A stretch of 64,000 bases of DNA, taken from Takakia lepidozioides. Its lineage: Eukaryota > Streptophyta > Takakiopsida > Takakiales > Takakiaceae. A program made the translations under genes and the position numbers. The stretch covers positions 37,634,001-37,698,000 of the forward strand of contig CM060733.1 in assembly GCA_030704615.1 (NCBI GenBank), written 5' to 3'. How positions within the stretch are numbered: position 1 is the first letter of the stretch; the number at the start of each line of letters is the position of its first letter. The notes below the pieces were generated by a model. It worked only from the letters and a program-made list of their open reading frames with translations. It made no database searches and was not told the origin of the DNA. Below, piece by piece: positions 11,581-22,036 of this stretch.

Positions 11581-12029
11581 ACCCCCGTGAAACATATTTA
11601 CTAAAATGTGTCCTCTTTTACTGCTTCACAGTAGAATATTACACTATACAAAGTCAAGCAAACTGATTTACAGTCAGACCGTATACTAAACATCATGGAC
11701 CATGTAGTCAATATGTTCCACTTCAGTTGATCCACTTTACTACACGTCATGCATCCACCTTATAATTCAGTTAAACCATTTTACTACACGTCATAGCCAC
11801 GTTGCATCCACGTCACATCCATGTCATACTGTGCTGCCTACACGTCACCCCCTAGGTTTTACTGTCACATTTCACTGTCAGAACCTGGCATCTGGATTCG
11901 ACTGCTTGACTGAAACGACTTGACCTTTGTCACGCATGTTCGACTATGGAGGCTGGGAGTAAAAATGTCGCAAACGACTAAAAAATGAGTCAAATACAGA
12001 GTCGAAAAGCCCAGCTTGTATTGTAGTGA

Positions 12030-13110
12030 CACAACAAATTAGGGTTAAGGACTTATGAGGTCTGGAGCTCTATGTTTAGTGTAATACTATATATGCTTGC
12101 AACATATAGTTAGGGAGGTTAAAGTCATTCATGTTTCTTCCATATGTGACTTAGATTAGCATACATCAATGACTAAGGTTATAAGGCTCACAGTAATGGA
12201 TGTTTGCAGTCAATAACAAAGTTTAATCCTAAATTAGGACAATATCCATTAATACACTGTGATACCACAAAATCAAACATCATACAAAATAAAGACTATA
12301 GTCCAAAATGGCTGTAAAATACAAACAAATTGTTGTGTTAAGCCAAATTCAATTGAATGTCGTTCAAATCGCAAGCTACGTATTTGCAAATAATTGCAAT
12401 TGCAAAAAATAACAAGATTTCAAAACAACCAAAAAAAGGGAAAAAAAAATAAAAATATGAAGAATCACAATTAAGAGGACCAGAATTGGTTCAGAAAAGG
12501 GGAAAAAATAAAACGGGCATCATAACATTCATGTTGCCATCACATTCATATATTGGGGTCACATTCACTCAAATATTTTACAAAATCCGTTTAGAGTCAT
12601 ATGGCGTCGCAATTGAATACAGAAAATTGCATTGGAGACTTTGTAATGTCAAGCATAAAAATCAAAATTGCATATAGATGTATAAACTTCATAATAAAAA
12701 TACATGTTGACATATAACTCATCACTCCACATAAATCCCATGTATAACTTGCTTTTACACCCTCCACCCTCATATTCGTGCCGAACCACCATTGCCCAGG
12801 GACATAGAGAAGAAAGAGTATAATAAGATGTAATTATGTCAATGAAAATCTAGAGTAGGTTGTAGGCTGTTTTAGCCATGTACTAGAGCACTATTGATGT
12901 ATGTTGGCACGCTCACTCGGTGTACTATCAAAACTACCGTCAAGTCCCTTCTCCTTCCACACTTCCACATTATCGGTAATTGCCGCCAGCGCCCCCTACC
13001 GCCTAACACTTCCTGCCGAGTCTCCCTCCCTGATCCTAGTCCTCCTACTACGTTGTCAGCGGTCACGGCGGAGTCCACACAGCGTCACAGCGGTGACGAT
13101 ATGATGTAGC
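12030..13110. other. AT-rich spacer without recognisable gene
   Basis: Short frames here lack coding character. The stretch lies between the right end of the CACTA element and the next Tnp2 fragment. A GC-richer patch at 12,940-13,090 shows no clear homology. Confidence 0.4.
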
Positions 13111-13114
13111 TTCT

Positions 13115-14085
13115 ACAACGACATATTTTTTGAAAAGAATATCCACCCTGAGAGTGCCCACTGATTATGCTGGTGCGTTCTCCAAGAATGTGCCATATAA
13201 CAAGTTGTCTAACATGAAATGACTACCATGTCATGATGCAGCAAATTCTACCAGCGGGCATTCGTGGGCTAGTGGCTAAGGGTCCGAGGGTGAATCGTGT
13301 TTTCCGGAAATTGTGTGCAATTGATCCTTGTACGCTACCTGCCCAAAAGGAAGATGTTGCTATGACTATGTGCTTGCTTGAGAGGGAATTCCCTCTATCA
13401 TTTTTTGATGTGATGACTCATTTGCTTATACACCTTGTGGAGGAATTGGAGGTGAGTGGTCCTATCCCTCCCCGTTGGATGTACCCCATGGAGCGATACA
13501 TGAAGATATTGAAGGGGTATGTAAGGAATCTGGCACGACCAGAAGGCAACATGGCAAATGGTTATGCATTGGATGAGGCCCTTGGATTTTTGACTGAGTA
13601 TATGACAGACTTCAATGCTATCACCCGAAGGGTGTGGGACTGTAATGAAGATGAATCAGCTATGACTGGTGAGGTGCTTGAAGGGTGGAACTCTAAAACA
13701 TTTGTCTCTTTCAGAACGAGATAGTGCCCACAAATATGTTTTGCACAATACTGAGTGCATGACACCATTCCTTCGGTAAGCAACTTCCTACTTTGTAGAC
13801 ATTGTCCTAATGCCTTTGCAGATATGATGATATTTCATATTTGAAATGCCTTTTTCAGATCTGCATATCTTCATTTCAGGTGGTATTGTGCCTCTTCATA
13901 TTTGCAATTTATCATTTCTTTGTCAGATGTGTAAATTTATAGCACCCATATGTTTGACCAGAAGTTTCCTATCTAATGTGCAAAACAGGGCCTACGCGGA
14001 AGAGAAGGCTGCCATCGAATTATCCCGGGAACAATTCAGGAATGATTTCTTCTGTGGACAACCCCAAACTAACAGTAATATATGA
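13115..14085 (+). pseudogene. CACTA Tnp2 transposase, C-terminal part (DUF4218 region)
   Basis: After a short in-frame lead (RVPTDYAGAFSKN at about 13,139) and a one-base frame change near 13,221, the frame gives DYHVMMQQILPAGIRGL, PLSFFDVMTHLLIHLVEEL, PPRWMYPMERYMKILKGYVR and a GYALDEALGFLTEYM segment. These are hallmarks of the DUF4218 region that follows the Tnp2 catalytic domain in En/Spm elements. Coding continues in other frames (SAHKYVLHNTECMTPFL at about 13,722-13,776) and after an intron-like gap in an AYAEEKAAIELSREQF segment at 13,985. The gene is truncated on both sides. Confidence 0.75.
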
Positions 14086-14089
14086 AGGT

Positions 14090-16440
14090 CAATTCCATAC
14101 CTACTGGATATGTAATTGTTGCCTTCATAAAGAGAGACCGATTACTTTCCATCCCAGAACTCTTGGGAGATGCCGCTTTTTCGAAATACATTGTTTCACC
14201 CCGAAATCAAATGCTGAACAATAACGAACGCACATAAAATGAGATTTTCCAATACCCGGTGTATTTGAATCCCACGAATCCGAAGAGTTCTAAACACAAA
14301 AAAGTTTAAGAAATTGACCCATCATCTCATCCAAGTAAACCAAAAGGCACGAAAAAATGTAAAACGAGTGGAGGTGTTTTTAACTCAATTGACATTAATG
14401 TAATTAGAATACTTTTTTTATCCAAGTAAAATCCCCAAATACCTATGTACACACTGCCTGGAGTTCCGAAGTGCGACTAAAATACTCATCTTTCGCTCTT
14501 ATCTGGTGGGTAATTTTCTACCATACTATACCTATGTGTTTTCAAAGAGGCGATTGTTGTAGAGGCCGGCTCTGTCACATATTTATAATTTCAATCCATC
14601 CCTGAAAGTGGGAAATGAATATAACCAAACCTATAGGTTCGATGAAGTTTGTAGGTTCGGCACCCATAAGGTGGCTTGGATATAGGCTTGGATTAGGCTA
14701 GGGCTTGGTCCTTCAATGGCAGACCACACATACATAGTATAATATGTGGTTCACTAGAGAACTACATGATGTCAAACGTAATTGTTTTCAACATAAAATA
14801 TATTTTTAATCAAAATGACATAAATATTGAACTTTTTGTAGTGTAAATGTAGAACGTTGTCCCTAGTAGTGTGGAGCAACGCAATGACATCCAATATGCC
14901 TTTATGTTGTTATAATATTATATTATTCCCATACCACCACGTGGGTCTTCGCTTTTTTTCTTCTTTTTCTTTGAGAGTTTTTAATACCAGTCAGTTCTAA
15001 CTATTTCAGAAAAACATGATTTTGATACCAATCGGTTCTAAATACCAGGTCAAAATCTCAATACCTAGGCAAGTCAAGTAGTATTACTCCGATATTAACC
15101 AGTTATCCACCTAGTATTGGCTTGGATATTAGAATGCTTTTCTGTCCAATGATACCAAAATGGTAGGTTCATTATCTAGGTATTAGAACTCTTCCTACCA
15201 GCGGGGTTGGTTTGATGGGGTTGGTTTGATTATAACAATGTTAACACCATGGATTGATACTACAGAAAACCATATATACCAAAATGGGATTGTTTTGAAG
15301 CCACGACCACTTCTAAGGCGGCCATATGCTCTAACTAGTGGGCCATCCGTTGGATGTTTTACATCCACCAATTACGACTGTGGCACGATGATATTTGCAG
15401 TCATAACTAGTAATTGCTACTATTGGAGTGTATTGGAAACATACCAAGTTACAAAGGCTTCATTTGTCTTCCTGAAGTTTCACGCAGATACGGCTATACT
15501 CATACGGCTATACTCATACATTGGTATGCCATTTGTCCATGTTGTGTGGAGAGTTTGGCAATAAACAAAACCACAATGCAAACTTTAATACAAATTTCAT
15601 CTGTTGGTGACCACATACATATCAACGGCAACAAAAGGAAGGAGAATCCACACCACGATGAGAGACAAATTGCAAGTGCATCATCCATGTAGTTATCCAT
15701 AAACTCACTTATAATCTTGGCTTTCATAATCTCCATAAGTTTTTCGGATCCAATGCTATCGGCATGGACATTGTAAACATCTTGCTTCTAAGATGAATGC
15801 AACGGATCCATGATGGTATGTGAGCCCCAAAGCTTCAATATGCACATTGCTGATCATCACAGACCATACAAACCATGTCTTTTCCATGCCTCCAAAGAAA
15901 TGGCAAACACCTCCCAGAAATTAGAATTCTCCTATCATTTTGAAAGCAAAAAGAGAAAGAGAGAAAGAAGTGCGTTTGAAATTTCAAACTAATAGACAAT
16001 GGGAGGAGCAATGCACAGTTGCATAGGGCTTTCGCATTGCAATTGTACCCAGTCGACATACGATTTAGTTAGTGAATATCATTTAATGTACATGACAATT
16101 GATCTTCAATGTGCACACCACTGCATCATTTTGCACCAGAGGATCATGATAGACATTAGATTAAATGCTCTATACACATGAACCATTCAAGTCCCACACT
16201 ATTTGCAAGTATTAACAGACGTGGGACTCCCCCTCAAAATGTCTTCAGAGATTTTGGGCATAGAGTAATTAGCATTCTCATAAAAAAACAAGTGTTTTTT
16301 CAAAACAATGTGGTGACAGGGTTTCTGGCCATCCACTGGCTGGAAACTTTATACTAAAATATGCATGAAATTCATGCATGGGAAATTACATTTGAGACTG
16401 GGGCTTCCCCTTCTCAATCTTTAATTTTACAGCAGCCTTT
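14090..16440. other. Intergenic DNA without recognisable gene
   Basis: No supported coding frame. The copy of the possible Helitron-end motif is at 14,862-14,882. Several short frames at 15.2-16.1 kb look like chance ORFs: low complexity, no domain text, no good splice pattern. Confidence 0.4.
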
Positions 16441-16449
16441 TGTTTGTTG

Positions 16450-16685
16450 GGGGGTTGAAGAAGGGCCATGATCCTGGCCAATGCCACCTCATCTTTAAAT
16501 CAAAGAGGAAGAAAAAAAAAAGATGACACCTCCCCAAGGAAGTGTAAGTTATGGTGTCTCTTCATCCCCAAGACTACTCCTCATCCGTTGAAAGGTGGAC
16601 ACTTTGAACCCAGAGCACCTAGGTCATGCACAAGGCACAAAACTCCCAACCACTGGGCAACCTGCTCTAGTGTTTAGAGGGGAAA
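16450..16685 (-). repeat. tRNA-derived SINE (type 2)
   Basis: On the minus strand the head reads TTGCCCAGTGGTTGGGAG (A-box-like) and, about 45 bases later, GGGTTCAAAGTGTCC (B-box-like), at about 16,675-16,595. The body would extend left to about 16,450. It differs from the pair at 17.1-18.0 kb, so at least two SINE families are present. Confidence 0.5.
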
Positions 16686-17149
16686 AAATAACCTCTTTTC
16701 TGAGCCATAGAAGCACATAGGAGGGGCTCCCAAAGGCAGAACAAGGCTTTGAGCCATAGACCTACAGGCCCATGGAGAAGCGGTCATATACCACTGCCAT
16801 TTTTATTTTTTATTTTTTATAAAGGTCTGAGATAGACCAAAATATATTGATGAGGAAAAAATACCCTCACATGAAAGGCCATGGAGGCTGAGAAAGGACA
16901 CCGCCCCGTAACTAGTAACAGCAGGCTAGGGAGGTACTAGAAAAGGAAGCAAGATGATAGGATGGAAGGTGCAAAGGTGTAAGATCAACTAGAAATGCAT
17001 GTGGCAAAGAGGAAGAAGTGCAGTTCTAAAAACTACCTCTCTTTCATTTAGGGGCCTCGAAAGAGAGCTGTGCCTTAGATTTCCCTTTTCTAAAACTACT
17101 CCCATGTCTCCAGTTGATGTCGGATTTTTTTTTAATTAATATATAAATG

Positions 17150-17376
17150 TTTAAAAGAGAAACACCTGGGAGCGACAGCTCACAAATCAGGCCCCTTGAT
17201 AATGAGAGGAGAAAATAACCTCTTTCATAGTAACCTCGCCATGAATGCACCCGAACGGGACACCGCCCAAGGGAAAGGGGGAGAAGAACATACCACACCT
17301 GTCAAGATAGTAGGATTTGATCCCAGAATCATCCGGGTGGCACTCAGTGCACTATCTAACTGAGCTGGTGTCGGAT
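17150..17376 (-). repeat. tRNA-derived SINE, family 1 copy
   Basis: Minus strand: CCAGCTCAGTTAGATAGTG (A-box) and GGGATCAAATCC (B-box) lie about 40 bases apart in the head at 17,376-17,318. The body (CTTCTCCCCCTTTCCCTTGG ... GGCGAGGTTA ... GTGAGCTGTCGCTCCCAGG) runs to about 17,150. It aligns along most of its length with the plus-strand copy at 17,757-17,990, which defines a family of roughly 230 bp. Confidence 0.7.
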
Positions 17377-17756
17377 TCATTTCCACCACTGTTCTTTTTT
17401 TTCTTAAATATGTTTTTGATGCAGTCTCATGATTCCAATTATTTATTTTGAAAGATTTGTTTTTTATATATTCGGACACAAAATGTTGAATCTTGGGCAA
17501 GGGGTGTTGGAAAGCTCTCAATCTGGGCTACAATCTTCCTGTTGGCTCTTCAATTGGAGCTGCTTGAAAAGAGGGGTTTTGTAGGTAACTGAAAGGGGAA
17601 AAAACCTTGCCATGCTCACATATATATATATCGTCCTCGTCGCCCATTTGGACCAATTCAATGGACCACTTTAAAAACAATATTTCGATCATCCATACCG
17701 TGACAAGAGACAACCTATGTTACATTAGTGAAATATCCAAGGACCAGTTCTACATA

Positions 17757-17990
17757 GTTGCTCTGTCGGATAGAGCAATGAATGCCACCCGGTGACCCTG
17801 GATTCAAGTCCTGCTACTGATGGGTGTGGATTCAAGTCCTGCTACTGATGGGTGTCTCGTTATCTTCTCCCCCTTCCCTTGGGGGGTGTTCCATCTTGGC
17901 GCCTCATGGCGAGGTTATTTCCTCCTCCCACTGTAATTAAGGGACCTGCTTTGTGAGCTGTTGCTCCCAGGTGTTTCCCTTTTAAAGTAA
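17757..17990 (+). repeat. tRNA-derived SINE, family 1 copy with 28-bp internal duplication
   Basis: The head TTGCTCTGTCGGATAGAGC corresponds to a tRNA D-arm and GGATTCAAGTCC to the B-box. The body matches the copy at 17,150-17,376 (CTTCTCCCCCTTCCCTTGG, GGCGAGGTTATTTCCTCC, GTGAGCTGTTGCTCCCAGG). The 28-bp stretch containing the B-box is perfectly duplicated (about 17,800-17,857), giving two B-boxes. The two copies are in inverted orientation about 400 bp apart, downstream of the PPR gene. Confidence 0.7.
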
Positions 17991-18162
17991 AATAAAATGT
18001 CTGTGAATTATAAAAGATACTAAAATACAATGTACAAAAAACTCTCACTGTGCTGTCTCCAATATGCAGACAAATCCAGTCTGTGCATAATCGATGACAA
18101 GTTACCGCCTTTTCTGCCATGCCCTTTGAAGCATTGAAAATTCTTCAAGCATCTTGCTTGTT

Positions 18163-21100
18163 TCACCAGTAATCCCCACAAGAACACACCCCATCTTGGA
18201 AGTGGTGAAAGCGGGTGGCATCCCGTAGAAGAAGTGTTCGCCGAACAATCTTTGAGATGAACTTGGTGGCGGTGTGGCAGTCACCACAAACCCGAAGGTT
18301 TTTGATGACGTGGATAGGTGTCCCAGTGGGGGTGCTGATGAGCCCAAAAGCAATGGCCAGCTTCTCACTGTGGTGGCAAAGAGAAAATTCTTTCTGCTCC
18401 TCCTCCACGTCATGCAATACAAAGGTGGTGTCAGGAACGTAACCGGCCTCTTTCATCAGCACAGACAATCTCTTGAGCTCAGCATGGATTTCCTCAATTT
18501 GTGGATGCAATTTGTCTTCCACAACAAATGTATGCACCTGGTTGTCCACCTCAATGCAGCTATGTCCTGGCACCTTTTTGACACCCCTGTCCTCCATCAT
18601 TCTTCTGACCTTTGCGTTATCATCCCACCTTCCAGCCGCAGCATAGATATTTGATAGCAGCACATAAGTGGTAGCCTCCTGTGGATCCAAATCCATGAGG
18701 CATTTGGCCGCACGTTCTGCTCGCTCCACATCACCATGAATTCTGCAGGCACCCAGTAATGCCCCCCAAACCGAAGCACTTGGTTCAACTGATAATTTGT
18801 TGATGAAATCCTCTGCCTCATCCAATCGCCCTGTACGGCCAAAAAGGTCCACCATGCAGCTATAATGTTCGCCTGTAGGTGTGAGGCCATGCTCTCCTCT
18901 CATGGAATCAAAGTAGTGTCGGCCTTCATCCACTAGGCCCATGTGGCTACATGCAGAGAGAAGAGAAATAAATGTGATACCATCTGGCTTCAAGCCTTCT
19001 TTCTGCATTTGTTCAAATAGTTGGAGAACCTCGCTACCACACCCGTGCTGACCATATGCTGCCATCATCGCACTCCATGAGACCACATCTCTTTCAGCCA
19101 TATTGTTGAACACTTCACGGGCATCATTCATGCTCCCGCATTTGGCATACATATCAACAATGGCTGTCTCCAGGTTAATATCTGGTGTCATCTCAGCTTT
19201 GGTGATTTTGGCATGGACGTCTTTGCCCTTCTCTAGGGCTGCCAAGCTGGCACAGGCATTGAGGACTGAAATGAAGGTGACCTTGTTAGGCATCTCCCCC
19301 TCTCGTATCATTTGCTCATAGATCTCGAAAGCCTCCCTGCCACACCCATGCTGAGCATATCCTGCTAACATTGCACTCCATGAGACCACATCTCGTTGAG
19401 CTATTCTGTCGAACACTTGTCGAGCATCCATTATGCTCCCACATTTGGCATACATGTCAACCAGGGCATTCTCCAGCATGGTATCTGGTGCAATTCCACT
19501 TTTGCTGATGTCCGCATGTATCTCTTTGCCTTTTTCGAGAGCTGCTAGGCTGGCACACGCATTGAGTACACAAATGAATGTGACCTTATTGGGCCTCTGC
19601 CCTTCCAGTCTCATGTTCTTGTAGATCTCAAAAGCCTCCCTCCCACATCCCTGCTGGGCATATCCTGCTATCATTGCACTCCATGAGACCACATCTCGTT
19701 GGGCCATGTTGTCAAACACTTGACGGGCATCCTCCATGCTCCCACATTTGGCGTACATACCAGCAAGGGCAGTCTCCAAATTTACATATGGCGCAATTCT
19801 AGCTTTGATGATATCAGCATGGACTTCTCTGCCCTTGTCCAGGGCTCCTAGGCTGGCGCAGGCATTGAGGACGCAAATGAATGTGACCCTATTAGGCATC
19901 ACCTGTTCCTGTTGCATTCGCTCGTATATCTCTAAAGCCTCCCTACCAAACCCATGCTGAGCATATCCTGCGATCATTGTGTTCCATGAGACCACATCTC
20001 GCTTAGCCATTTTGTCAAACACTTGATGTGCATCATTCATGCTCCCACATTTGGCATACATGTCAGCAAGGGCAGTCTCAAGGATGATATCTATCCCAAT
20101 TCCAGCTTTGATGAGGTCAGCATGGACCTCCTTGCCCTTTTCCAGGGCTCCTAGGCTAGCACATGCATTGACCAAGCAAATGAATGTGACCTTGTCAGGA
20201 GTTACCGCTTTCTGTTGCATTTGCTCATATATCTCACACGCCTCCCTACCACGGCCATGCTTGCCATATGCGGTTATCATTATATTCCACGTAAACAGAT
20301 TTCGTCTAGCCATATTGTCGAAGACTTGCCGTGCATCGACCACATTCCCGCATTTTGCATACATGTTGACAAGAGTGTTGAGTAGAAAGATGCTTGGTTT
20401 GAGTCCACTTTTGGTAATGTGGCCATGCACCTGCCTTCCCTCTGCTAGGCTTTTCGCATTGATACACGCCTGCAAGACACAGACATACGTGTCGGAGTTT
20501 GCCTGAATGTCTTGTCGGTCTAAAATGTGCAGGGCCTCTTTCAGTTGTCCTGCCTTGCATAGTGTCCTGACATCCTCGCAAGAGCCAGAAGAGTTCTTGT
20601 TCACTCCCTCTGTCGGTCCTTCAAGCAAGGCTGATTGTGGGTGATACTCAAATTTGTGCACAGCTCTTTTTTGACTAGACTCTGTCCTTTGACTAGCATC
20701 ACCAGATCGTGCTCCACCTTGTATCATGGCAGCTAGCTCTGCTTTCGCCCATGGAGGGTTCGACCAACCATCAATCCATAGGGCCTCATTTGTGCACTTA
20801 TGTCTGAAGTCTGGTGATCTTGGACTTTTCTGCAAAATACAGCTGAGCAGCCATGGCTTCAGCAACAGCCTCACGTAGGCCAGGTTACACTCGCCAAAGC
20901 TCCAGGCATCTCTCAAATAACGTACAACAACCATGAACAACCCTATCTCATGGATTGGATGTACAATCTATTGATAGCAGTAGTCAGGTCCAACTTTGCG
21001 TGAAGAATTGTCATCAACCGAAGCAATTGATGAGATCCAGTCCACAAAACATAATCATGTCACCTTTGATTACAAGCACTCCTTGACAAACTTTCATGGC

Positions 21101-21252
21101 CTAAATTAAGATAGCCTCACCTTGTCAAACCTTTTGTCCCACCACTGTGAAGGATCTGAGAAGAACTCCTGCCACAGCTGTTCTTTGCTTATTTCTTGTC
21201 CGGCATGTGAACACCATTGATCTTCAGAAGCTGCTAAGGGTGTCATGGAAGA
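18163..21252 (-). CDS. PPR-DYW organelle RNA-editing type protein with N-terminal PDF motif
   Basis: Main exon 20,829-18,163 (889 codons with stop) follows a classic acceptor (TATTTTGCAG). A preceding exon 21,252-21,121, with an internal ATG at 21,246 and donor AAG/GTGAGG, joins it in phase 0. From that ATG the product is about 930 residues. The joined start reads EFFSDPSQWWDKRFDK, then SPRSPDFRHK, then EALWIDGWSNPPWAK: the PDF motif of plant organellar ssDNA-binding (OSB) proteins. Five near-identical P-L-S triads of exactly 303 nt follow (MYAKCG at 20,347, 20,044, 19,741, 19,438 and 19,135), then E/E+ repeats and a DYW deaminase-like domain with H-S-E at about 862-864, C-G-D-C at about 890-893 and a perfect GDYW end. 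DYW proteins perform C-to-U editing of plastid or mitochondrial RNA; the target is unknown. The frame is intact. Confidence 0.92.
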
Positions 21253-21368
21253 CTGCTAGAATCAGTATTCCTCCCTCTGTCTGTCTGTCTGTCTCACACA
21301 CATATACAGCAAAGAGTAGCTCAGTGCGACTAGGCCCTCCATCTAGGGCGTGCCACCACTGCCCCTAC

Positions 21369-22036
21369 CTCGGAGTGACTGGCAATTATGGCTCTGCACT
21401 GCTCCAGAGGCACCACATCAACGTTCGTGTTGAACTCAGCAGGGAGTTTCGTGGGCTGTGTGCCAGCCGTCATGCCTCTCACCAAAGCTAGGCATCCACA
21501 GGGGCTTAGACCCAAGTGTTCTATATTCATTCTGTTCTGTTCTTCGTCCCATAAGCTATCTGAGCTTCCCATGCAGGTTACAACTCTGTTCCTTTTCTCG
21601 CAATTGAATGGAGAGAGAGGATTATCAGAAGTTTCAGGATTCCAGGAGGTTCTGAAGGAGTCAAGGGTTTCATCACACGAACGTTTCCTCTATAGCTCTT
21701 GTATGACAATGTAGGGAAATTCTCAAACCACAATGTGTGCAGTCGCTGATGGTAGCCTTAATCACTCCGACGCACAAAGTTTACATGACCCCGAAAACGA
21801 AGAGCTAGGTGCGTGCTTCTACCTTTCTTCGGTTTTCCTGCAGGTTGGGTAGCCGTCACAACCCGCACTTGCAAGGGTATCGCGCCCGGCCTTGCCAAGG
21901 TGGATGCCCAGTTCAGCTCCACAGCTTGGCCATTCACTCTGCCGCCTGATGTGATGCTTTCCGCCCAATCGCCGCAAGAGGAAGACGTGGCTGCCGCCTG
22001 CCCGCTCCGGAGAGCGATGGAGCTCGCTGCCATCAT
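21369..22036 (-). CDS. Probable upstream exons of the PPR-DYW gene (transit peptide region)
   Basis: Exon 22,036-21,823 starts with ATG and encodes an Ala/Ser-rich, acid-poor N-terminus (MMAASSIALRSGQAAATSSS) typical of plastid or mitochondrial targeting. It ends in phase 1 at AAAG/GTAGAAGC. An exon 21,487-21,369 (after CCTAG, ending TCCGAG/GTAGGG) joins in phase and then connects in phase 0 to 21,252. The four-exon gene would encode about 1,043 residues. The phases and splice borders agree, but the acceptor at 21,488 is weak and another at about 21,559 also fits the phase. Residues between the transit-like part and the WWD segment may be a diverged OB-fold as in OSB proteins; that is inference. 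The alternative is a separate small gene. Confidence 0.5.

Larger units (their letters stand above)
5698..12028 (+). mobile_element. Putative gene-capturing (Pack-type) CACTA element
   Basis: The left end begins CACTACAACACA and the right end, read inward on the minus strand, begins CACTACAATACA. The two agree at 11 of the first 12 bases, and both reach TTTCGAC about 20-30 bases in. The 3-bp flanks are AGA and ACA, an imperfect target duplication. The right 1 kb (11,050-12,028) is an inverted relative of the end of the second CACTA element (37,756-38,990). Inside, transposase coding is reduced to a TNP1-like tail at about 11,047-11,118. The rest is captured host gene pieces: one glycosyltransferase 3' end and several PPR copies in both orientations. 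Boundaries are inferred. Confidence 0.55.

Noticed and set aside
15226-15736. Overlapping frames of 78-112 codons on both strands
   Set aside because: No recognisable motif, no splice pattern, composition like the AT-rich surroundings.
17757-17830. A functional tRNA gene
   Set aside because: A and B boxes are present but acceptor and anticodon stems do not pair, and the B-box part is duplicated; this is a SINE head.
18274-20506. Plus-strand frames opposite the PPR gene, up to 155 codons
   Set aside because: They are antisense shadows of the repeated PPR exon; they recur every 303 nt with the same wording and have no independent domain text.
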